Origin: JASSUD01 sp031963415
GTDB taxonomy: Bacteria > Pseudomonadota > Gammaproteobacteria > Burkholderiales > Burkholderiaceae
Length of the DNA: 64,000 nucleotides
Direction: 5' to 3'
NCBI GenBank assembly: GCA_031963415.1
Contig: JASSUI010000001.1
Coordinates: forward strand, 1,054,001 to 1,118,000
This document shows, one piece after another, positions 25,777 through 33,817 of the stretch; position 1 is the first letter of the stretch, and each line of letters starts with the position of its first letter. The position numbers and the translations under genes are program-made. The notes beneath the pieces were generated by a model. It was not told the origin of the DNA. It searched no databases and saw only the letters and a list, made by a program, of their open reading frames with translations.

Positions 25777-28074
25777 ATGTCTAGTTCAGCCGATAACAAA
25801 TTACGCGATGCCGCGCTCGATTATCATGAGTTCCCAACACCTGGAAAGATTGCAGTGACGCCGACCAAGCAGCTGCTTAATCAGCGTGATTTAGCGCTTG
25901 CTTATTCGCCTGGTGTCGCGTTTGCTTGCGAAGAGATTAAGGCTGACCCATTGAAAGCGGCACGCTTTACCAGTCGCAGTAATTTGGTTGGCGTTGTGAC
26001 GAATGGCACGGCAGTCCTTGGTTTAGGCGATATTGGCGCGCTTGCATCAAAACCTGTGATGGAAGGCAAAGCGGTATTGTTTAAAAAATTTGCTGGCATT
26101 GATGTATTTGATATCGAGATCAACGAAAAAGATCCGCTGAAACTCGTGGATATTATTGCTGCTCTTGAGCCCACTTTCGGCGGCATTAATTTAGAAGATG
26201 TGAAGGCGCCTGACTGTTTTATCGTCGAGCGCGAATGCCATAAACGCATGAAAATTCCTGTGTTTCATGACGATCAACATGGCACGGCGATTGTCGTAGC
26301 AGCGGCTATTACTAACGGACTTAAGATAGTTGGCAAGAAATTAAGTGAAGTTAAATTAGTCACCTCCGGCGCAGGCGCTGCGGCGTTAGCTTGCCTTGAT
26401 TTGTTGGTTGACCTTGGCTTACCTATTCAAAATATTTGGGTTACTGACTTAGCGGGTGTCGTCTATGAAGGACGCACTGAGCTGATGGATCCTGAAAAAG
26501 CGCGCTTCGCACAACCAACTAGCGCACGCTCATTGGCTGAAGTGATTGACGGCGCAGATATATTTTTAGGCCTATCAGCAGGTGGCGTGCTGCAGCCAGC
26601 AATGATCAGGCATATGACAAAGCAGCCGTTAATTCTTGCACTGGCAAATCCCACGCCAGAAATTTTGCCGGAAATTGCACTGCAAGAACGACCTGATGCA
26701 ATTCTCGCAACCGGTCGCACTGATTATCCAAATCAAGTTAACAATGTTCTGTGCTTTCCTTTTATTTTCCGTGGCGCACTCGATGCGGGTGCAACTACGA
26801 TCACACGGGAAATGGAAATCGCAGCAGTGAATGCCATCGCCGAACTTGCACGACAAGAGCAAAGCGATATCGTTGCGAGTGCCTATGGCATTCAAGATTT
26901 ATCGTTTGGCTCGCAATATTTAATTCCTAAACCATTCGACCCACGCTTACTGGTACAAATTGCGCCAGCTGTTGCGCAAGCTGCGATGGATGCAGGCGTT
27001 GCGACGCGGCCGATTGAAGATATGGACGCCTATCGGCAACACTTACAGCAATTTGTCTATCACAGCGGCACGGTGATGAAGCCGCTTTTTGCATTGGCTA
27101 AAAAAGTGCCGCCCGAGAAAAAACGCATTGTGTTTTCCGAAGGCGAAGAAGAGCGGGTATTGCGTGCGGTGCAAGTGGTAGTCGATGAAGGAATTGCGAC
27201 ACCTATTCTTGTGGGCCGCCCAGCCGTGATTGAACAGCGTATTACACGCTATGGGCTGCGTTTAGTGCCGAAACAAGATTTTAAGATCGTCAATCCAGAG
27301 CACGATGAGCGTTACCGCGACTACTGGCAGACCTATCACAAAATGATGATGCGTCGCGGCATCACCGAACAACTCGCCAAAGTTGAAATGCGCCGTCGCA
27401 CCACGTTAATTGGCGCAATGCTGCTGCATAAAGGTGAAGCCGATGGGATGATTTGCGGCACCATCAGCACAACGCATCGGCATTTGCATTTCCTTGATCA
27501 GGTAATTGGCAAGCGTTCTGGCTGTTCGGTTTATGCAGCGATGAATGGATTAGTGTTACCTAATCGACAAATTTTTATTGTCGATACGCATGTGAACGTG
27601 GATCCAACACCAGAGCAACTCGTTGAAATTACATTAATGGCCGCGGAAGAAGTACGTCGCTTTGGCATCGAGCCTAAGATTGCGTTGGTTTCTCATTCAA
27701 ACTTCGGCTCAAGTCATGCTCCTTCCGCACAAAAAATGCGAGATACGTTGGCGTTACTACGCGAGCGTGCACCTCACTTGGAAGTCGATGGTGAAATGCA
27801 TGGAGACTGTGCATTGGATGCCGAGCAGCGTAATGAGATCATGCCTGACTCAACGCTGACAGGAGACGCCAACTTGTTGATATTGCCTAATATCGACGCT
27901 GCTAATATTTCTTACAATTTGTTAAAAACAGTTGCGGGTAACAATATTGCAATTGGGCCTATCCTTTTAGGCGCTGCAAAGCCCGTGCATATTTTGACAG
28001 CAGCTGCCACTGTGCGCCGTATTATTAATATGGCAGCGCTTGTGGTCGCTGATGCAGCCGCGGCCTCTCGCTAA
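25777..28074 (+). CDS. maeB: NADP-dependent malic enzyme with phosphotransacetylase-like domain
   Basis: Converts malate to pyruvate and CO2 with reduction of NADP. The 765-residue protein is the large MaeB type. The malic domain covers about 1-160 (YHEFPTPGKI, RDLALAYSPGVA, GLGDIGALASKPVMEGKAVL, KDPLKLV) and the NAD(P)-binding domain runs to about 420 (VTSGAGAAALACLDLLV). A C-terminal phosphotransacetylase-like domain (about 430-765) contains RIVFSEGEEERVLRAVQ and GPILLGAAKPVHI and usually has a regulatory role. The ATG at 25777 gives the family N terminus MSSSADNKLRDAALDY; a TTG-started extension upstream is unconserved. Confidence 0.96.
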   Translation: MSSSADNKLRDAALDYHEFPTPGKIAVTPTKQLLNQRDLALAYSPGVAFACEEIKADPLKAARFTSRSNLVGVVTNGTAVLGLGDIGALASKPVMEGKAVLFKKFAGIDVFDIEINEKDPLKLVDIIAALEPTFGGINLEDVKAPDCFIVERECHKRMKIPVFHDDQHGTAIVVAAAITNGLKIVGKKLSEVKLVTSGAGAAALACLDLLVDLGLPIQNIWVTDLAGVVYEGRTELMDPEKARFAQPTSARSLAEVIDGADIFLGLSAGGVLQPAMIRHMTKQPLILALANPTPEILPEIALQERPDAILATGRTDYPNQVNNVLCFPFIFRGALDAGATTITREMEIAAVNAIAELARQEQSDIVASAYGIQDLSFGSQYLIPKPFDPRLLVQIAPAVAQAAMDAGVATRPIEDMDAYRQHLQQFVYHSGTVMKPLFALAKKVPPEKKRIVFSEGEEERVLRAVQVVVDEGIATPILVGRPAVIEQRITRYGLRLVPKQDFKIVNPEHDERYRDYWQTYHKMMMRRGITEQLAKVEMRRRTTLIGAMLLHKGEADGMICGTISTTHRHLHFLDQVIGKRSGCSVYAAMNGLVLPNRQIFIVDTHVNVDPTPEQLVEITLMAAEEVRRFGIEPKIALVSHSNFGSSHAPSAQKMRDTLALLRERAPHLEVDGEMHGDCALDAEQRNEIMPDSTLTGDANLLILPNIDAANISYNLLKTVAGNNIAIGPILLGAAKPVHILTAAATVRRIINMAALVVADAAAASR

Positions 28075-28376
28075 AAATCAGCTTTTACCTAATGCTTCTG
28101 CCTAACTCCTGTAGCAAAGAATACCGTCACTAAACGGTACAAAATGACTTGCCACAACACACAACACTACTATGGAGATAGGCAGAGCTTTCTTACAGCA
28201 GAGATTGATTCTCAAAGCTAATCAAGCTATTCTTGCGGCTTTGGCTAATAGGCTGCATCTAGAACTCGTTTAGTTCTACATCCTTACCCGCATAGGCGTC
28301 CTCTGCCATCAGCCTATATTCATACGCCTGGTCCGAATTTCAATCAATCTTCAATGCTTTGTGGAATGGCAATGGT
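28075..28376. other. spacer between maeB and the barstar-like gene
   Basis: A 302-base gap without a visible gene. It contains a 19-base palindromic sequence at 28260-28278 (see its own entry). Confidence 0.4.
28260..28278. repeat. fused ends of repeat family A (possible excision footprint)
   Basis: TAGAACTCGTTTAGTTCTA joins the left-end bases (TAGAACTCGTTT, identical to the copy at 43943) to the right-end bases (AGTTCTA) with no interior. This is what an internal deletion or imprecise excision of a family A element would leave. Confidence 0.45.
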
Positions 28377-28994
28377 ATGAGCGAGAATCTTTATCTACAT
28401 GACGCGCGTGTCACGAATGATGTGTGGAACACGCCGGCCTCTAACGTTTTTCAGCAATTGTTGCTCATGCGCGAGCACGAGCATAAACAAAACAAGCAAC
28501 ACACTTATCAAGCTCCTTTAAACGGAACAAGTAGCATTCTTTTTAGAAGTGTGCGCCCGAATGTTGTACAGTCGATCCGCGCTTTTAAAGGGGTTGAGCT
28601 GGCTGCTGAGGCAAAGAAATTAGGTCAGCATTTTCTGTATGCAAATTGTGGTGCAGCAGAGACGAAAGCTGAAGTGCTTGCCACTATTTCATCATCATTT
28701 CTGATTCCGAAACCCTTTGGCAAAAGCTACGATGCGTTGCGCACAACGCTCACTGAGCTTGTTGATAAGGCTGGTCCGCAGTCTGGTTTTGTGGTGATGC
28801 TTGAGAGCCTACCCGCGACACAAAAATTTGACAAAGAAGCGCGCGAAACACTGCTTGAAGTATTCCGCGATGCGGCTGATTTCTGGGCTGCACGCAAAAT
28901 TAACTTCCGCGTTTTCTATTCATTCTCACTAAAAAGCTGCGCAACCCCTATCTTTACCAAAGTGACTAAGGCACGCCGCGCACGCGTTAGATAA
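28377..28994 (+). CDS. barstar-like (RNase inhibitor family) protein
   Basis: A 205-residue protein. After a polar N terminus, residues about 65-190 form a barstar-like domain (VRPNVVQSIRAFKG, FLYANCGAAETKAEVLATIS, PFGKSYDALRTTLTELVDKA, GFVVMLESLPATQKFDKEAR, LEVFRDAADFWAARK). Barstar binds and inhibits the RNase barnase, but Burkholderia homologues at this locus are stand-alone and have no partner nuclease. No nuclease gene is adjacent here either. The ATG at 28377 is preferred over a TTG at 28359. A strong terminator follows. Confidence 0.88.
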   Translation: MSENLYLHDARVTNDVWNTPASNVFQQLLLMREHEHKQNKQHTYQAPLNGTSSILFRSVRPNVVQSIRAFKGVELAAEAKKLGQHFLYANCGAAETKAEVLATISSSFLIPKPFGKSYDALRTTLTELVDKAGPQSGFVVMLESLPATQKFDKEARETLLEVFRDAADFWAARKINFRVFYSFSLKSCATPIFTKVTKARRARVR

Positions 28995-29053
28995 TCACGG
29001 CGTTAAGAAAGCGTCGTTTAACCGAACAGCAACGCTTTATCCTCATCATTTAA

Positions 29054-29103
29054 AAAACGCTGAATCAGACATGCGTAATGCCATAGCTGATTCAGCGTTT
29101 TTC
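29054..29103 (+). terminator. rho-independent terminator after the barstar-like gene
   Basis: AAAAACGCTGAATCAG (from 29053) pairs perfectly with CTGATTCAGCGTTTTT (29087-29102), and the right arm ends in a T run. The complementary A run on the left arm means it could also work for transcripts from the opposite strand (rsmE). Confidence 0.9.
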
Positions 29104-29201
29104 TTTGGTGTTATTTATTACGCTACCGAGCGCCTGTTCAAAATTACAAAGAAGAAAAGCGCCAATTTAGTCTCATCTTTTCGCAGAATTTGAACACACT
29201 C

Positions 29202-29966
29202 TTAACGCCACCCATCCCAATAAGCAGCCAAGCTAGCGAGCATCGCCATGCCTGCTGTTTCAGTGCGCAGAATACGTGGCCCTAGGTGTATCGGAGTAAA
29301 GCTATGCGCCGCTGCAGCGCTTTCTTCCACTTCCGTTAAGCCGCCTTCGGGGCCAATTAACACAAAAATGGGCCCAGAAGGCGGCTGCTTCGGTAAAGCG
29401 TTAAAGTTTTGTGTAGCCCTTGGTGATGGCATAAGCCGAGCGCCGTTAAATGCATCTGTATGAGATGGCAAAGTCGCCAGCCATGCGTTCAATGAAATGG
29501 GGGCGGCAATCGTTGGCAGTGAATTACGACCGCACTGCTCACAAGCTGAGCGCACCAATGCTTCCCAATGCAAGCGACGTCGCTGAGCACGTTCCTCATT
29601 TAAGCGCACGACACTTTTGGCTGTTAACAGCGGCACAATTGCACTCACCCCTAATTCAACCGCTTTCTCTATCAGCCAATCCATCTTCTCATTGCTGGCA
29701 ATGCCTTGAGCCAACGTAATTTGATAAGGCAGTTCAGCCTCCCGCTCAATATGTGCACCAACCGTAGCTAGCGCAGATTTTTTATCAAGCGCGGCGAGAG
29801 TCGCGTTGAATTCACCACCCGTACCATTAAACAATACAAACGCGTCACCTGGCGTCAAACGCAAGACTTGTAAATGCCGCTTCACTTCATCTGGCAGAGT
29901 GAGCGTTGCGCCACTCGTGAGCGGCAGCGGTACAAAAAAGCGAGAGATAGACAAAGCAGTGGCCAA
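29202..29966 (-). CDS. rsmE: 16S rRNA (uracil-1498-N3)-methyltransferase
   Basis: Methylates U1498 of 16S rRNA with S-adenosylmethionine. The 254-residue SPOUT-type protein has the N-terminal PUA-like part (RFFVPLPLTSG, HLQVLRLTPGDAFVLFNGTG) and the knotted domain motifs LAQGIASNEKMDWLIEKAVE, LGVSAIVPLLTAKSVV, FVLIGPEGGLTEVEE and LGPRILRTETAGMAML. No ATG is available at the N terminus: the first plausible codons are TTG at 29966 or TTG at 29954, so the start is uncertain by four residues. Confidence 0.93.
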   Translation of the reverse strand: MATALSISRFFVPLPLTSGATLTLPDEVKRHLQVLRLTPGDAFVLFNGTGGEFNATLAALDKKSALATVGAHIEREAELPYQITLAQGIASNEKMDWLIEKAVELGVSAIVPLLTAKSVVRLNEERAQRRRLHWEALVRSACEQCGRNSLPTIAAPISLNAWLATLPSHTDAFNGARLMPSPRATQNFNALPKQPPSGPIFVLIGPEGGLTEVEESAAAAHSFTPIHLGPRILRTETAGMAMLASLAAYWDGWR

Positions 29967-30410
29967 AGATTTAGGTAATTTGTAGATGGATGGCTAGAAC
30001 CTGCTCACAGATTACCTAAAAGGCCATTAGCCAAGGAAGACCCTTAGTTGGATGACCTTGCAGCAACTGGAATGTGCTCTAGTACATGAGGATTGCAAGC
30101 ACTGCACGACTCCAGACCACGGCCTTTTTGGCGGTTCACGAGTAGGCTCTAACGGTCAAGGCACTTCTTGACCTTAGTTTATATAGATCTTTCTTAAGTT
30201 TAACGTAGAGGTAGGTGGTCTGTTAAAATGCGTCACTTTATAGACTAAATCTTATGCCGTCAAAGAAGTGCCGAAAGCTAGGCGCATAAAGGTACCCACT
30301 TTACTAGGGAACCTGAATAACGCAGCCCTTGGGAGTATGCAAAGACGCCTTATATTCTTTGCTTCCCACTTATCCAACACTTTCTTTAAGCGTTGCTTCT
30401 CAATTTCTAT
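29967..30410. other. rsmE-tkt intergenic region
   Basis: A 444-base divergent spacer. Its first part is occupied by family A repeat copy 2. The remainder must carry the tkt promoter; I see no operator or gene. Confidence 0.4.
29995..30151. repeat. dispersed inverted-terminal repeat family A, copy 2
   Basis: An element of about 157 bp starting TAGAACCTGCTCACAGATTA and ending GGTTCACGAGTAGGCTCTA. The interior is diverged but keeps AGTACATGAGGATTGCAAGC and CCACGGCCTTTTTGG, corresponding to copy 1. Confidence 0.75.
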
Positions 30411-32444
30411 ATGAGCCTCCTCCCTTCTTCGCCAGCCAAATTGATGGCCAATGCAATCCGTGTGTTAGCAATCGATGCTGTACAACAAGCCAACTCCGGC
30501 CACCCTGGCATGCCAATGGGCATGGCCGACATCGCCGTCGCTTTGTGGCATAGGCATTTAAAGCATAACCCCCTCAATCCGCAGTGGCCTGATCGAGATC
30601 GCTTTGTTCTGTCCAACGGACACGGCTCGATGTTGATTTATGCGCTGTTGCACTTAACAGGCTATCAGCTGCCGCTTGAAGAATTGAAGAACTTTCGGCA
30701 ATTGCACAGCAAGACGCCAGGGCATCCAGAAGTAGGTATCACCCCAGGCGTTGAAACGACCACCGGCCCCCTTGGACAAGGTCTAGCCAACGCAGTAGGT
30801 ATGGCTTTAGCCGAAGCGCTGTTGGCGCGCGAGTTCAATCTAGATGAAGCCAATAAAATCGTAGACCACTACACCTACGTGTTCGTCGGTGATGGCTGTT
30901 TAATGGAAGGGATATCACATGAGGCTTGCTCATTAGCAGGGACATTCAAGCTCAATAAGCTAATCGCATTCTACGATGACAATGGCATTTCGATTGATGG
31001 CGAAGTACAGCACTGGTTTGCCGATGACACGCCAAAACGTTTTGAAGCCTATGGCTGGCATGTGATACGTGAGGTCGATGGACACGATGCAGATGCCGTA
31101 GACGCAGCGATTACAGCGGCCAAAAAAGCAGATAAACCCTCACTAATTTGCTGTAAAACAATTATCGGTAAAGGTTCCCCGGCTAAAGCGGGTACTCATG
31201 ACGTACATGGCGCACCATTAGGCGCTGCAGAAATTGCCGCGACACGCGAAGCATTAGGATGGAAGGCCGAACCGTTTGTTATTCCGACCGAGGTGTATCA
31301 AGCGTGGGATGCAAAAGAAAGCGGCGCACAAGCTGAAAAACTATGGAGCGAGCGTTTTGCTAACTACCGCCACCAATATCCAGAACAAGCCGCTGAATTT
31401 GAGCGACGCATAGCAGGTGAATTGCCTGCGAATTGGAAAGACGCCGCACAAGCACTAATTGCGCAAGCTAATCAAAAAGCCGAAACGATCGCCACGCGTC
31501 GCGCTTCGCAATTAACGATCGAAGGAATAGCGGCAGTACTGCCCGAATTGCTCGGTGGCTCAGCCGATCTCACCGGCTCGAATCTCACCAATTGGAAAGC
31601 AGCTACTCCCGTACGCACCACTAACGTAGGCTTACAGTGGGGCAACCATATTAATTATGGTGTGCGTGAATTTGGTATGAGTGCGATGCTAAATGGCATC
31701 GCCTTGCACGGCGGCTACGTTCCTTTTGGCGGAACCTTTTTGACCTTCTCTGATTACAGTCGTAATGCCCTGCGCGTCGCAGCGTTGATGAAATGCCGTT
31801 CAATTTTCGTTTTCACACACGACTCAATCGGCCTTGGCGAAGATGGGCCAACCCATCAAGCCGTCGAGCATTTAGCAAGCTTACGCTTCATTCCTGGCTT
31901 AGACGTGTGGCGCCCTGCAGATACCGTTGAAACAGCAGTAGCTTGGACTCAAGCGATTGAGCGTCAAGCCCCATCGTGCCTCGTCTTTAGCCGACAAAAC
32001 TTACCGTTTAGCGAGCGCAGCGAGTCGCAGCTTAGTGAAATTGCAAGGGGCGGCTACATCCTGCGCGACTGGAATGAAGAAATGGTTGCGCGCAAAGTCA
32101 TTCTGCTTGCGACTGGCTCAGAAGTCGAACTAGCGCTGGCCGCTATTGAACCTCTTGCGCATGAAGGGATTGCAGCGCGCGTTGTTTCAATGCCCTCTAC
32201 CACAGTATTTGATCGTCAAGACGCTGCTTGGCGTGAGCGCATACTTCCTTCAGGCGTTGTGCGAGTTGCGATTGAGGCTGGGGTAGGCGACTTTTGGCGT
32301 AAATATGTAGGACTGAGGGGTGGTGTAGTTTCAATTGATACCTTCGGCGAATCAGCCCCCGCTTCAGTACTCTTCAAACATTTTGGCTTTACTGTAGAAA
32401 AAGTAGTCAGCACCGCCAAGGCTGCATTGAATTGGCAATCATAA
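30411..32444 (+). CDS. tkt: transketolase
   Basis: A thiamine-diphosphate enzyme of the pentose phosphate pathway that transfers two-carbon units between sugar phosphates. The 677-residue protein has the N-terminal NANAIRVLAIDAV-type start and SGHPGMPMGMADIA. The ThDP-binding GDG..N variant is seen in VGDGCLMEGISHEACSLAG, with HDSIGLGEDGPTHQAVEHLA and the C-terminal domain ATGSEVELALAA. ATG at 30411 (MSLLPSSPAKLMANAIR) is chosen over an upstream TTG. gap follows 150 bases downstream, the Burkholderia order. Confidence 0.97.
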   Translation: MSLLPSSPAKLMANAIRVLAIDAVQQANSGHPGMPMGMADIAVALWHRHLKHNPLNPQWPDRDRFVLSNGHGSMLIYALLHLTGYQLPLEELKNFRQLHSKTPGHPEVGITPGVETTTGPLGQGLANAVGMALAEALLAREFNLDEANKIVDHYTYVFVGDGCLMEGISHEACSLAGTFKLNKLIAFYDDNGISIDGEVQHWFADDTPKRFEAYGWHVIREVDGHDADAVDAAITAAKKADKPSLICCKTIIGKGSPAKAGTHDVHGAPLGAAEIAATREALGWKAEPFVIPTEVYQAWDAKESGAQAEKLWSERFANYRHQYPEQAAEFERRIAGELPANWKDAAQALIAQANQKAETIATRRASQLTIEGIAAVLPELLGGSADLTGSNLTNWKAATPVRTTNVGLQWGNHINYGVREFGMSAMLNGIALHGGYVPFGGTFLTFSDYSRNALRVAALMKCRSIFVFTHDSIGLGEDGPTHQAVEHLASLRFIPGLDVWRPADTVETAVAWTQAIERQAPSCLVFSRQNLPFSERSESQLSEIARGGYILRDWNEEMVARKVILLATGSEVELALAAIEPLAHEGIAARVVSMPSTTVFDRQDAAWRERILPSGVVRVAIEAGVGDFWRKYVGLRGGVVSIDTFGESAPASVLFKHFGFTVEKVVSTAKAALNWQS

Positions 32445-32594
32445 GCACCTGGCCCAAACAAAAAAGCACTTTCTCGATTATTTGCAATACACCATATTCT
32501 GCACAGGCAGAACCTTGCGCGACGAACAACACCGTTGCAAATGATCAGAGAAGGGCTCGATTCATTGTTACAGACAGATTTAATAAGGAGCACT

Positions 32595-33614
32595 ATGACG
32601 ACTCGCAAAACTCGTGTCGCTATCAATGGTTACGGCAGAATTGGGCGCAATACGCTGCGCGCGTTTTATGAAAATGGTAAGAAACATAACCTCGAAATCG
32701 TCGCGCTTAACGATTTGAGTAATGTAGAAGCAAGTGCTCACTTAACGCAATATGACACCGTGCACGGTAAATTCCCTGGCACGATAGAAGTCGATGGCAA
32801 TTTCTTAGTCATCAATGGCGACCGAATTCATGCGTTAGCGACTCGCAATCCAGATGAGTTGCCGTGGAAAGAACTTGATATTGATATCGTGTTGGAATGC
32901 ACAGGCTATTACACCAGTAAAGAAAAAGCCAATGTGCACCTTAAGCAAGGGGCGAAAAAAGTACTGATTTCTGCACCAGGCGCTAGCGATGTCGATGCGA
33001 CGATCGTTTATGGCGTTAATCACCAAGAGATCAAAAAAGAACATACCGTTATTTCAAACGCTTCATGCACGACCAATTGCCTAGCGCCGTTAGTTAAGCC
33101 GCTGCATGAAAAAATCGGTCTGGTTAACGGCTTGATGACTACCGTTCATTCTTATACGAATGATCAAGTGCTCACTGATGTTTATCATAAAGACGTACGC
33201 CGTGCGCGTTCAGCATCACAAAATTTGATTCCAGCCAAAACCGGTGCCGCTTCTGCACTTGGCCTGGTATTGCCAGAGCTACAAGGTAGATTAGATGGCT
33301 TTGCGATCCGCGTACCTACCATTAATGTATCGCTGGTCGATTTGTCATTTATCGCAGCGCGTGACACTAGCGTAGAAGAAGTCAATGCAATCTTAAAAGA
33401 AGCAGCTGACGGCCCTTTAAAAGGCATCCTCGCTTACAACACGTTACCGCTTGTCTCGACAGACTTTAACCACAACCCAGCGTCGTCGATCTTTGATGCT
33501 ACGTTGACCAAAGTCTCTGGCCGCCAAGTTAAAGTTTCCAGTTGGTATGACAATGAGTGGGGCTTCTCTAACCGTATGTTAGATACCGCTGTTGTTTTTG
33601 CAGAAGCAAAATAA
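32595..33614 (+). CDS. gap: glyceraldehyde-3-phosphate dehydrogenase, type I
   Basis: Oxidises glyceraldehyde-3-phosphate to 1,3-bisphosphoglycerate with NAD+. The 339-residue protein has the Rossmann start RVAINGYGRIGRN, the catalytic Cys in SNASCTTNCLAPL (about residue 155), GAASALGLVLPELQGRLDG, RVPTINVSLVDL and SWYDNEWGFSNRM. AAGGAG lies 4 bases before the ATG at 32595; the in-frame upstream extension is unconserved. Confidence 0.98.
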   Translation: MTTRKTRVAINGYGRIGRNTLRAFYENGKKHNLEIVALNDLSNVEASAHLTQYDTVHGKFPGTIEVDGNFLVINGDRIHALATRNPDELPWKELDIDIVLECTGYYTSKEKANVHLKQGAKKVLISAPGASDVDATIVYGVNHQEIKKEHTVISNASCTTNCLAPLVKPLHEKIGLVNGLMTTVHSYTNDQVLTDVYHKDVRRARSASQNLIPAKTGAASALGLVLPELQGRLDGFAIRVPTINVSLVDLSFIAARDTSVEEVNAILKEAADGPLKGILAYNTLPLVSTDFNHNPASSIFDATLTKVSGRQVKVSSWYDNEWGFSNRMLDTAVVFAEAK

Positions 33615-33677
33615 ACAGACTTTAAGCATCTGTCTAAGCCCTCTGTTGAACCCCTTGCTAGTTAATTCGTATTAGCA

Positions 33678-33733
33678 AGGCCACCGCCCGACCCTCGATC
33701 ACGGCCTTTTAGGCATTGATGGAATGAGTTCTA
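33678..33733. repeat. repeat family A, copy 3 (right half only)
   Basis: CCACCGCCCGACC, GATCACGGCCTTTTAGGC and ATTGATGGAATGAGTTCTA match the right half of the copy at 43943-44096 almost base for base. The left half is missing. A separate stem (CCTTGCTA/TAGCAAGG) lies just upstream at 33653-33680. Confidence 0.75.
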
Positions 33734-33749
33734 GTTGTACAGATAAGAG

Positions 33750-33800
33750 CGGGCCGCTTAAGGCGAGATACCTTAAGCGGCCCGTGGCTTTATTAACGTG
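33750..33800. terminator. stem-loop between gap and the convergent patatin gene
   Basis: A perfect 14-bp GC-rich stem (CGGGCCGCTTAAGG at 33750-33763, CCTTAAGCGGCCCG at 33771-33784) with a 7-base loop. The downstream sequence TGGCTTTATT is only a poor T tract. Its place between convergent genes suggests a shared transcription terminator. Confidence 0.6.
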
Positions 33801-33817
33801 TCACTCAAACTTTATGA

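Noticed and set aside
28377..28994. Barnase-barstar toxin-antitoxin pair
   Set aside because: The barstar-like gene has no nuclease gene next to it, and homologues at this locus are stand-alone.
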